Shown here: one piece after another, positions 32,174 to 40,300 of the stretch | Numbering within the stretch: position 1 is the stretch's first letter | Layout of the letters: each line of letters starts with the position of its first letter | Assembly: GCA_002343445.1 (NCBI GenBank) | Contig: DDSP01000051.1 | Span: forward strand, 3,568-44,686 | Origin: Chthonomonas sp. UBA2387 | GTDB taxonomy: Bacteria; Armatimonadota; Fimbriimonadia; Fimbriimonadales; Fimbriimonadaceae | Direction: 5' to 3' | DNA length: 41,119 nt | Program-made: the position numbers and the translations under genes | Notes under the pieces: model-generated | Database searches by the model: none | What the model saw: only the letters and a program-made list of their open reading frames with translations | What the model was told of the DNA's origin: nothing

Positions 32174-33562
32174 TCAATAAGGCGAGCTGAAGCCGGGGGC
32201 CTTGAGCCGCTTGTCGGCTCGGCGGAGTTGGGCTTGCATCGCTTTCAGTCCCGGTCCGCCAACCGAATTCCGGGCGAGTGCGCTGCGTTCGGGTTTCAGG
32301 GCGGCGAGGGCTTCGCCAGGGGCTTCGGGTGCGAGTCGGGCAAGGTCCTCAGCGGTCAGGTCTTCCAGACCGATGCCGCGTTCGCGGCAGGCGCGCGTGA
32401 CCTTGCCGACGACTTCGTGCGCCTTGCGGAAGGGCATTCCGCGCGAGGCGAGCAGGTCGGCCAAGTCGGTGGCGGTGCTGAAGTCGCGCTTCATGGTCTT
32501 GCGCATGCGGTCGGCGTTCCATTTCGCGCCTTCCAGCATCAGGGCGGTCAGCGCCAAGGCGTCGGCGGCAAGATCGAGCGATTCGAACAACGGGGGCTTG
32601 TCGTCTTGGGTGTCGCGGTTGTATCCCAGCGGAAGCGATTTGAGCGTGCTGGCCAAGGCCACCCAATTGGCGATCGCCCGCCCGGTGCGGCCTCGGATCA
32701 ACTCGGCCATATCGGGGTTGCGCTTTTGCGGCATGATGCTCGACCCCGTCGTCACGCTGTCCGCGAGCGTCACAAACCCAAACTCGACGCCCGACCACAA
32801 CACCAGTTCTTGGCTGACTCGGCTGAGGTCGATCATCAGCGCCGCGAGGGCGTGCAGAGCGTCGAGCGCGAACGAACGATCGGACGTTGCGTCGAGCGCG
32901 TTGGGGATGGGTTCGACGAAGCCCAACTCCTGGGCGGTGGCGAAGCGGTCAATCGGAAAGCCGGTTCCGGCCAGAGCGGCGGACCCCAGCGGCGAGTAAG
33001 CCGTGAGCGTGTCCACGTTCGCCAACCGCCAACCGTGGCGCTGCAATGCCCAGAAGTGGGCCATCAGATGGAATCCAAGGGTGTAAGGTTGGGCTCGCTG
33101 CTGGTGGGTGTAGCCCGGCATGACCGTCCGCCGCTGGTCGCGGGCGGTGGTCAGAATGACACGCTGGAGTTCCTTGATGGACGACTGGAGTTCGGGCAGG
33201 CGAGACCGCAGATAGAGCCTGGTGTCTGTGGCGACCTGATCGTTGCGCGAACGCGCCGTGTGCAGCTTGCCCGCGACGTCGCCCACCAGTTCGGCCAACC
33301 GCAACTCGACGGCCGTGTGGATGTCTTCGACGTCTCGGGGGAGCGACTCGGGGCCCTCGGCGAGAATGGCCTCCAAGCCGCCGATCAGCCTCTGGCTCTC
33401 GTCCACGGTGAGGATGCCTTGGGCACCCAGCATCCGCGCATGGGCGATCGAGCCCATTACGTCCTGCCTCCAAAACCTCAGGTCCGACTCGAGGCTCTGT
33501 CCGAACCGCTCGACCAACGCGTCGCCATCGGTCCCGAACGCACCGCCCCAGAGCTTCCTCAC
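32174..33562 (-). CDS. argH: Argininosuccinate lyase
   Basis: Last step of arginine synthesis: argininosuccinate to arginine and fumarate. The 462 residues show KLWGGAF at the N-terminus, HTARSRNDQ (101-109), the catalytic-histidine segment GYTHQQRAQP (H153) and the superfamily signature GSSIMPQKRNPD (273-284) with the catalytic serine. The start is GTG 33562, giving MRKLWGG, the expected ArgH N-terminus, 4 bp after the BMP-lipoprotein stop. It sits outside any arg cluster; argG is not present in the window. The C-terminus is slightly longer than many homologues (KRLKAPGFSSPY). Confidence 0.97.
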   Translation of the reverse strand: MRKLWGGAFGTDGDALVERFGQSLESDLRFWRQDVMGSIAHARMLGAQGILTVDESQRLIGGLEAILAEGPESLPRDVEDIHTAVELRLAELVGDVAGKLHTARSRNDQVATDTRLYLRSRLPELQSSIKELQRVILTTARDQRRTVMPGYTHQQRAQPYTLGFHLMAHFWALQRHGWRLANVDTLTAYSPLGSAALAGTGFPIDRFATAQELGFVEPIPNALDATSDRSFALDALHALAALMIDLSRVSQELVLWSGVEFGFVTLADSVTTGSSIMPQKRNPDMAELIRGRTGRAIANWVALASTLKSLPLGYNRDTQDDKPPLFESLDLAADALALTALMLEGAKWNADRMRKTMKRDFSTATDLADLLASRGMPFRKAHEVVGKVTRACRERGIGLEDLTAEDLARLAPEAPGEALAALKPERSALARNSVGGPGLKAMQAQLRRADKRLKAPGFSSPY

Positions 33563-33566
33563 GGGT

Positions 33567-34631
33567 TTACGAACCGGCCTTGAGCGCCTTCAGGAACGTG
33601 TCCAACTCGGCGGTGGAGGCGGGCACGACGATCTCGCCCGAGACGATCTTCGCCTTCACTTCGTCGAGCTTGGCCAGCTTCTCCGGACCGATCTTGTCCT
33701 TGGTGAACCGGAGCTCGCTGGTGCCGACCCCGTTGTCCTTGAGGGAGTACAGGATGGCTCCAGCCTCGAACTTGCCGTCCTTGACCTGCTGGATCGTCTT
33801 GAAAACGGCCTCGTCCACGCGCTTCACCATGCTGGTGAGCACCGTTCCCGGCTCGATGTCGTCTTGATCGCTGTCGACCCCGATCGCGAACTTGCCCGAG
33901 TCCTTGGCGGCTCGAATGACGCCGAGGCCCGTTCGGCCTGCGGCGTGGTAGACGATGTCTGCGCCTTCGGCGAACAGGACCGAGGCATTGGCCTTGCCTT
34001 TGTCCACGTCGTCCCAAGAGCCGACGTACTTCACTGGAAGCATGGCGGCGTTGGGGTTTGCCGTGGCGACGCCCGCATGGTATCCGGCCTCGAACTTCTT
34101 GATCAGCGGAATCTCCATGCCGCCGACAAAGCCCACCTTGCCCGATTCGGTCATCAGGCCCGCGAGATATCCGACCAAGAACGACCCTTCTTCCTCCTTG
34201 AACTTGAGGTTGAGCACGTTGTCTCCCTTGGCGTCCCCGTCCACGATGGCGAACTTGGTGTCGGGGAAGTCGGGTGCGACGGCGGAGACCGCTTGATCCA
34301 TGCCCAGACCGACGGCGATCACCAGTTGCGAGCCTTCCTCGGCCATGGTGCGGACGTTGCTCTCGTAGTCGGAGTCGGACTTCGATTCGACCTTGAGGAG
34401 CTCGATGCCGAGCTCTGTCTGGGCCCGCTCGACGCCGCGCCACGCGCTGTCGTTGAAGGACTTGTCGCCGAGGCCGCCCTTGTCGAAGACGATCCCGACC
34501 TTGAGCTTGGACTGCGTGGCATCGCCCCCGTCGCCCGACACGGTTTTGGATCCTTCGGTTCCCACGCAACCGGAAACGACGAGGACGCCCAGCAAGCTGA
34601 GGCCAAGGCTGAGAGAACGAAACTGGACCAT
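33567..34631 (-). CDS. BMP/Med-family ABC-transporter substrate-binding lipoprotein
   Basis: Periplasmic-binding-protein-like lipoprotein of the BMP (PnrA/TmpC/Med) family, generally purine-nucleoside binding. The 354 residues begin with a lipoprotein signal peptide ending in VVSGC (Cys22). A linker and the domain KVGIVFDKGGLGDKSFNDSAWRG follow, then the family motifs NVRTMAEEGSQLVIAVG, FVGGMEIPLIKKFEAGYHAG and VYHAAGRTGLGVI. The usual partner ABC ATPase and permeases are not downstream; instead argH and a DUF6785 membrane protein follow. ATG 34631 has no obvious Shine-Dalgarno site, and a CATAAT box on the minus strand (34672-34667) may drive the operon. Confidence 0.95.
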   Translation of the reverse strand: MVQFRSLSLGLSLLGVLVVSGCVGTEGSKTVSGDGGDATQSKLKVGIVFDKGGLGDKSFNDSAWRGVERAQTELGIELLKVESKSDSDYESNVRTMAEEGSQLVIAVGLGMDQAVSAVAPDFPDTKFAIVDGDAKGDNVLNLKFKEEEGSFLVGYLAGLMTESGKVGFVGGMEIPLIKKFEAGYHAGVATANPNAAMLPVKYVGSWDDVDKGKANASVLFAEGADIVYHAAGRTGLGVIRAAKDSGKFAIGVDSDQDDIEPGTVLTSMVKRVDEAVFKTIQQVKDGKFEAGAILYSLKDNGVGTSELRFTKDKIGPEKLAKLDEVKAKIVSGEIVVPASTAELDTFLKALKAGS

Positions 34632-34652
34632 CGGGATGCACCGCAGTCAAGG

Positions 34653-34658
34653 TAGACT
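34653..34658 (+). promoter_or_regulatory. -10-like TAGACT before the 202-aa gene
   Basis: TAGACT lies 11 nt before ATG 34670, predicting a leader of only about 4 nt. It lies in the short divergent spacer shared with the BMP operon. Confidence 0.4.
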
Positions 34659-34669
34659 GTGCGTTCATT

Positions 34670-35278
34670 ATGCCCGATGGGTCCTCCCTTGGGCGCTGGA
34701 GATTCTCACAACCGTTGATCACGATTCACCTCACCAAACTGGAGACTGCGCTCGAGCAGGTCAAGAAATCGCACCCGAAACTGAACCCGGCGGATCAGGC
34801 GATGCTGACCACGGCCTTGGTTCTCGCGGGTCGGCACGCGGTCGCGGTGCACGAAGACAAAACCTACTCGTGGCCGGACGACTACAAGGGGTTGACCGGC
34901 AAGCTCGCGAAAGAGATCGAGCAGGTGCAGAGTCAACTCGACGAGGGCAAGAAGCCGGTGAAGAAGACGGCCAAGGTCGTGGAGGCCGAGGACGCCATCC
35001 CGGTGAACGTCGATCTCAAGCCGAACTACGAAGCCGGCGAGAGCCAACTCGAAGGCCGTGAAGACCTGCAGGCGCTGTTCAGCGACGCGCTGCAAGAGGG
35101 CGTCGAATACGTCTATGCCGGCAACGACATCGGATGGCAGTGGGCGCTGGATCGGGCCAATTGGCCCACGATCAGCGACGACACCATCACCCGCAAGGTG
35201 AAGGTGAAGGTCCGGTTCGCCGAGGGTGCCGTAGGCTCGGAGCTAGGCGCGGCGACCAAGGCCAAGCGTCGCCGCTGA
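34670..35278 (+). CDS. Lysine-rich protein of unknown function (202 aa)
   Basis: Not recognised. A 202-residue soluble protein with no signal peptide. It has a helical N-terminal part (LTKLETALEQVKKSH, PADQAMLTTALVLAG), a Lys/Val-rich middle (EGKKPVKKTAKVVEAED), a C-terminal domain with YVYAGNDIGWQWALDRANWP, and a very basic tail AATKAKRRR. The basic tail could bind nucleic acid. It is divergent from the BMP operon, with only 38 bp between them. No homologue family can be named from memory. Confidence 0.65.
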   Translation: MPDGSSLGRWRFSQPLITIHLTKLETALEQVKKSHPKLNPADQAMLTTALVLAGRHAVAVHEDKTYSWPDDYKGLTGKLAKEIEQVQSQLDEGKKPVKKTAKVVEAEDAIPVNVDLKPNYEAGESQLEGREDLQALFSDALQEGVEYVYAGNDIGWQWALDRANWPTISDDTITRKVKVKVRFAEGAVGSELGAATKAKRRR

Positions 35279-35325
35279 TCGTCGCGGAACCACCTGCGAT
35301 CCGGACCCGTTGCGACAGGCATATC

Positions 35326-35371
35326 GCGCCCAAGGGCGCATTGAAACGTCGGCCCCCCTGGGGCGTTTCAA
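35326..35371 (+). promoter_or_regulatory. Tandem hairpins in the leader of the Pro/Gly-repeat gene
   Basis: GCGCCC-AA-GGGCGC (35326-35339) is followed by TTGAAAC/GTTTCAA (35341-35347 with 35365-35371), which encloses a GCCCC/GGGGC stem (35352-35364). No T-run follows. It lies between 35278 and ATG 35392, so it is either a leader structure or a 3'-end stabiliser of the upstream gene. Confidence 0.45.
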
Positions 35372-35391
35372 GAGATAGAGGACATAGTTCC

Positions 35392-36747
35392 ATGAGTCAT
35401 TGGCGGACGATTAGTTTCTTCGTGGCCTGCGCGACCCTGTTTGCATCGGTGGCGATCGGGCAAGACGTCGGGAAAGGGAAGCAGAACCGGACTTCGGGCT
35501 CCACAACGGGTTCGACCCGGGGCGGCGGGCAAACCACGCCGCCCAAAACCAGCCCGCCACCCGTGAACCGAGGCGAGCCGACCCGGAGCACGCCCCCGCA
35601 GCGCGTCGAACCGCCGAAGTCCCGCGGTGGCCAGTCCGATCCGCCGGTCCGCAGCGAACCCCCCAAGTCGCGAGGCGGCGAAGGTTCGGGCCAGACGCGC
35701 GGAAACACGCCGCCCGCAAAGGTCGGCGGGGGCCAAAGCGATCCGCCCACGCGAACGACCGAGCCGCCCAAATCTCGCGGAGGCGAGGCGACAGGCCAGA
35801 CGCGCGGCAGTCTTCCGCCCTCGAAGGTGGGTGGCGGCCAAGGCGATCCGACCCGAAACGGGGGCACCGGCGACCAGAACAAGGCCCGAGGTGGAGCGGT
35901 TGGCGACCCCCGCGGCGGCTTCTCGGGGTACGACGATCCCAGCCGGGTCAAGCCCACGGTGGATATCAGCAAGTCGGGTCCGCGACGAGGAACAGGTTCC
36001 AACGCGTACGGCACCAACAGCAACCGGGGCCAGAACAGAACCGAAGGCACGCACACCCGCGTCGGCGGCATCGACATCTACAGCGGTCCCCTCGAACATC
36101 AAGTGCGTCGCGAGGACCGGATCCGCATCATCACCAACGGGCGGCGCGGCTACGTTCACTACAACCCCTCGTGGTGCGACGACTGGTTCTATTCGCCGTG
36201 GTACGTGTTCGACCCGTTCCGGTCCCACTGCGTGGTGAGCCCGTGGTACTGGTACCCGCACCTTCCCGGCTATCTCAGCCTGTCTCGGGTGGTCTACGTG
36301 CAGGTTCCCGTCATCGTCCTCGGGTCGAGCTACCAATGGAACTCGCCCAGCAGGGGCTGGAACAGCACCCGGTACAGCGAACTCGATTACACCGTGGACG
36401 ACCTGGTCCGAGGCTTCGAGCGCGCCGACATGAGGCTCATCGGTCGGTTGGCGCCCCGCGAGGGCCGGGTCCACTATTACTTCGACGGGCAGTACGAGTA
36501 TTCGCTGCACGCCGAGGACTTCTACGACATGATGAGCGACCTCGTCGAGGGCACTCAGACGCTCAACTACCGGGTCCTGGACATCCGAAGGAACTGCGGC
36601 GATGCCGTGGTCTTTGCCGAGCACGTCTTCATGGACTCATGGGGTGCGCGACGCTCGAACTACCACATGATTCGCCTCGAAGAGCGTGAACGCGGCCGCT
36701 ACGAAATCGCCGAGTTCGGCACGAGCGCCAACCGCTGGAAACTCTGA
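35392..36747 (+). CDS. Secreted protein with Pro/Gly-rich PPKSRGG repeats
   Basis: A 451-residue secreted protein: signal peptide MSHWRTISFFVACATLFASVAIGQ, then a low-complexity region (about 25-210) in which EPPKSRGG recurs three times and GQTRG and KVGGGQ(S/G)DP recur twice. A Tyr/Trp-rich segment follows (DDWFYSPWYVFDPF, VVSPWYWYPHLPGYLSL; about 262-320). The C-terminus is a folded-looking domain (about 340-448) with DDLVRGFERADMRLIGRL and EYSLHAEDFYDMMSDLVEG. The repeats resemble a flexible cell-wall-spanning linker. ATG 35392 is chosen for the signal peptide and an AGAGG 12 nt upstream. Family unknown; surface location is inferred. Confidence 0.78.
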   Translation: MSHWRTISFFVACATLFASVAIGQDVGKGKQNRTSGSTTGSTRGGGQTTPPKTSPPPVNRGEPTRSTPPQRVEPPKSRGGQSDPPVRSEPPKSRGGEGSGQTRGNTPPAKVGGGQSDPPTRTTEPPKSRGGEATGQTRGSLPPSKVGGGQGDPTRNGGTGDQNKARGGAVGDPRGGFSGYDDPSRVKPTVDISKSGPRRGTGSNAYGTNSNRGQNRTEGTHTRVGGIDIYSGPLEHQVRREDRIRIITNGRRGYVHYNPSWCDDWFYSPWYVFDPFRSHCVVSPWYWYPHLPGYLSLSRVVYVQVPVIVLGSSYQWNSPSRGWNSTRYSELDYTVDDLVRGFERADMRLIGRLAPREGRVHYYFDGQYEYSLHAEDFYDMMSDLVEGTQTLNYRVLDIRRNCGDAVVFAEHVFMDSWGARRSNYHMIRLEERERGRYEIAEFGTSANRWKL

Positions 36748-36767
36748 CGGGTCATTGAGCCCACTCT

Positions 36768-36794
36768 CGGGTGCGGGCCATCGGTCCGCACCCG
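36768..36794 (+). terminator. Hairpin after the repeat-protein gene
   Basis: CGGGTGCGG pairs with CCGCACCCG, extended by GCC/GGT to a stem of about 12 bp around an ATC loop. It is followed by ATTTGCG, a weak T-tract. It probably ends or stabilises the upstream transcript. Confidence 0.6.
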
Positions 36795-36810
36795 ATTTGC
36801 GTCTGGGACG

Positions 36811-36816
36811 TAGAAT
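36811..36816 (+). promoter_or_regulatory. -10-like TAGAAT before the DCC-family gene
   Basis: TAGAAT lies 10 nt before ATG 36827, predicting a 3-4 nt leader. The in-frame ATG at 36815 lies inside the box, arguing against it as start. Confidence 0.45.
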
Positions 36817-36826
36817 GATCTTGCGA

Positions 36827-37198
36827 ATGGACCGCGCCGCGCCTTGGACCCTGTACTACGACGGTGGATGCAACCTCTGCCACACCAGCAAGTTGCAGGC
36901 CGAGGCATGGGCCGAGCGTTCCGGACGTGCTCTCGACGTGGACGTGCTCGTCAGCGATGCCGCGCTGGCCAAGGGCTATGGCGGGCAGGAGATGATTCTC
37001 GAAGCCGACGGCAAGGTGTTCCGCGCCGCTGAAGCTTGGCTCAAGCTCATGGAGATCGCGCCCTGGTACCTGCGGTGGGTGGCGTTTGTGGCGCGATTGG
37101 CGCCGATCGGGTGGCTGGCGAAGAAGGGCTACGAGGTCGTCGCGCGCAATCGGATCAAGTGGTTCGGAAGCCGCGAGTGCCAGATCCCGCGTCGTTGA
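36827..37198 (+). CDS. DCC-family (DUF393) thiol-disulfide oxidoreductase-like protein
   Basis: A 123-residue protein opening TLYYDGGCNLCHTSK, with the DxxCxxC motif (C15, C18) that names the DCC family, a thioredoxin-like fold thought to act in thiol-disulfide exchange. The middle contains the family-typical aromatic/acidic segment DGKVFRAAEAWLKLMEIAPWYLRW, and the C-terminus is basic. A hydrophobic stretch (about 79-98) may lie against the membrane. ATG 36827 is chosen because the upstream in-frame ATG lies within the -10 box; TTG 36821 is also possible. The physiological substrate is unknown. Confidence 0.92.
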   Translation: MDRAAPWTLYYDGGCNLCHTSKLQAEAWAERSGRALDVDVLVSDAALAKGYGGQEMILEADGKVFRAAEAWLKLMEIAPWYLRWVAFVARLAPIGWLAKKGYEVVARNRIKWFGSRECQIPRR

Positions 37199-37255
37199 CG
37201 ACGCGTCTGGTCGGGATCGGGTTTCTGGGAAAAGTTCAGATCGGTCCCACGGGTC

Positions 37256-37285
37256 TTGCGCGGCGCTGCTTGCTCAAGGCATAAT
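37256..37285 (+). promoter_or_regulatory. Predicted promoter of rpoB
   Basis: TTGCGC (37256-37261), an 18-nt spacer and CATAAT (37280-37285) give a start near 37292 and a leader of about 30 nt. No rplJ/rplL genes precede rpoB here, so a separate promoter is required. Confidence 0.55.
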
Positions 37286-37307
37286 GAAGCTTCGCGCATA
37301 TTGCCTG

Positions 37308-37319
37308 AGGAGGCCTCCT
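37308..37319 (+). promoter_or_regulatory. rpoB ribosome-binding site within a perfect palindrome
   Basis: AGGAGG (37308-37313), an ideal Shine-Dalgarno site 8 nt before ATG 37322, is directly followed by its complement CCTCCT (37314-37319). Partial pairing or RNA-RNA pairing could limit access to the site. It also fixes the rpoB start. Confidence 0.7.
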
Positions 37320-37321
37320 GG

Positions 37322-40300
37322 ATGCGAATCGTGCAGCCGTCCTCGAAGCGAATCGACCGATTCCTCGAGGCGCCCAATCTGATCGAACTTCAACTCAACA
37401 GCTACAAGTGGTTTCTTGAGGAGGGTCTGCCAGAACTCTTTGAAACCTTTTCCCCCATTTGGGACTTTACGCACACCAACAAGATCGAGCTGGTCAGCTT
37501 TACGCTGGGCGAGCCCAAGTACTCCATTCAGGATTGCCGTGACCGCGACCTGACGTTCGAGGCCCCCATCAAGGCCATCGTTCGCTTCGGGGGCGAGGGT
37601 CGCGACGAGATCGAAACCGAGGTTTACCTCGGCGATCTTCCCCTGATGACGGACAAGGGAACGTTCATCATCAATGGCCGCGAGCGCGTCATCGTGTCTC
37701 AGCTTTCGCGTTCGCCGGGCCTTTACTTCGAAGAGGGCGTTGACTCTTCGATGCAGGTCGTGGTGAGCGGACGCATCATTCCCAACGAGGGCCCGTGGCT
37801 CGAGGTCGAATCGGACTCCAACTTGGTCGTCCGAACCCAGATCAGCCAGACCAAGAAACTCCCCCTCACCCAGTTGATCAAGGCGCTACACGCGTTCAAG
37901 GAAGGTCGCGTCCACGTGCACCTGCCGCTGGACCGCGCCATCCATCGCAAGCTGGTCGAACCCATCAGCGACCCCGAGACGGGCGAAGTGCTCGTCGAAG
38001 CGGGAACGGTGCTGACCCAGGCCATCGTGGATTCGCTCCCCGAGTCGGTCGCAGGCGTCAAGCCGTTGATGGAAACGCCGCTTTCGACCAACGAAGAGAT
38101 CATCCTTACGTTCGGCCGCCTCAAGACGCTCGTCGCGATGACCAAGGAAGACGAGCTGCTTTATCAGATTCCCGACAAGGAACTCAAGATCGAGCAGCGC
38201 CAGCGGCTCGAGATGCTCATGGTCGCGGACAACCTTGTCGGTCGTCGCGTCACCGAGGACCTCGTTGACGGCGAAGGTGCGGTCATCCTCAAGAAGCACG
38301 AGCGCATCGAGTTCGAGACGGCGAAGAAGATCGTGGCGCTGCAACTGCCCGTGCTCGAAGTGCTCGAAGTGCTGCCCCTCGTGGAAGCCACGTTGGATCA
38401 GGACACGACCACGACGTCGCGCGAAGCCATCCTGGACATCTACAAGCGGTTGCGACCGGGCGAAGCGGCCAACGAAGAGGCGGCCAAGCAGCTCATTCTT
38501 GGGCTGTTCTTCGATGTCAAGCGGTACGACCTCGGTCGCGTCGGACGCCGGTTCCTGAACCAGAAGCTCGGCATCGACGTGCCGCTGACGGTTCGAAACC
38601 TGACGTCTGAGGATTTGGCCGACCTGCTGTTCGCCATGATGCCGTACCTGACGCGCGAAGCGGAACGGGACGACATCGACGACCTGAAGAACAAGCGCGT
38701 CCGCTCGATCGGCGAACTCTTGCAGAGCCAGCTCCGCATCGGATTCGTCCGCATGGAGAAGGTGGCTCGCGAGCGCATGACCAGCACGGATCAGGAGAAC
38801 CTGATGCCGGGCATCATCCTCAGCGTCAAGCCGGTCAGCGCCAGCATCAAGTCGTTCTTCAGCTCGAACCAGCTGAGCACGTTCATGGACCAGACCAACC
38901 CGCTGAGCGAGTTGACGAACAAGCGTCGTCTCTCCAGCCTCGGACCGGGCGGTCTTCAACGAACCAGCGCCAAGCTGGAAGTCCGCGACGTGCACCGCTC
39001 GCACTATGGTCGCATCTGCCCGATCGAGACCCCTGAAGGGCCGAACATCGGTCTGATCTCCCAGCTCACCACCCACGCCCGCGTGGACGAGTTCGGCTTC
39101 ATTTCGACGCCCTACCGCAAGGTGGTGGATGGTCACGTCACCGACGAGATCGTCTACTTTACGGCGCAAGAAGAGAATGCCCTTCTCATCGCCCCCGCAG
39201 ACGTGCGCGCCGACGCCAACGGACGGATCATCGACGATGTCATCCAAGTCCGGTGCGCGGGAGGCGCGGTCAACGGCGCGAGCTACCCCGAAGTCCCCCG
39301 GAACCAAGTCCAATACATGGACGTGTCGCCGGTGCAGATCATCTCGGTGGCCACGGCGCTGATCCCGTTCCTTGAGAACGACGACGCGAACCGCGCTCTG
39401 ATGGGCGCGAACATGCAACGCCAGGCCGTGCCGTTGCTGCGGTCCGACCGACCGATCGTCGGTACGGGCTACGAGCGCCTCGCCGCCGTCGACTCCGGCT
39501 CTGCCGTGGTCGCCAGGCGCGCGGGCAAGGTTGTCTACGTGACGTCGCTTGAGATTCGCGTCGAGACTCCCGAAGGCGAGGTGGACAGCTACCCGCTTCT
39601 GCACATGGTGCAGAGCAACAAGTCTACGTGCTTCACCCAGCGGCCGGTCGTCGAATTGGGTCAGCAAGTTCTCACGGGCGACCCGCTCGCTGACGGTCCG
39701 TGCTGCGACGAAGCGCATTTGGCCCTCGGCCGGAACGTGGTCGTGGCCTTTATGCCCTGGGGCGGCTACAACTACGAAGACGCCATCCTTATCAGCGAGC
39801 GCTTGGTGAAGGACGACGTGTACTCCTCGATCCACATCGAGAGGCACGAAGTCGAAGCCGTGGACACCAAGCTCGGCCCCGAAGAAATCACGCGCGACGT
39901 GCCGAACGTCGGCGAGGAAGCCCTGAAGGACCTCGACGAGAACGGCATCATCCGCATCGGCGCCGAAGTGCGGCCCGAGGACATTCTGGTCGGCAAGGTG
40001 GCCCCGAAGGGTCAGGTTGAGATGACCGCTGAAGAGCGGTTGATCATCGCCATCTTCGGCAAGAAGGCCGAGGAAGTCCGAGACGTCTCGCTCCGATTGC
40101 CGCACGGCGAAAAGGGCCACGTTGTGGACGTCAAGGTGTTCAGCCGGTTCAAGTACCTGAGCCAGTCCATCAACCACGTTTACAAGGAATCCAAGAAGCG
40201 CGACCGCCTGATCTGCGACCGGACCGAAGAGGCCCTCACGCAGATCAACGGCGACGAACTGCCCGCCGGCACCAACATGACGGTGCAGGTTTACATCGCT

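Noticed and set aside
30179..33583. Open frame of 1134 codons on the plus strand
   Set aside because: Antisense shadow of the DUF6785 and argH genes, dominated by Arg/His/Glu/Gln-rich nonsense composition.
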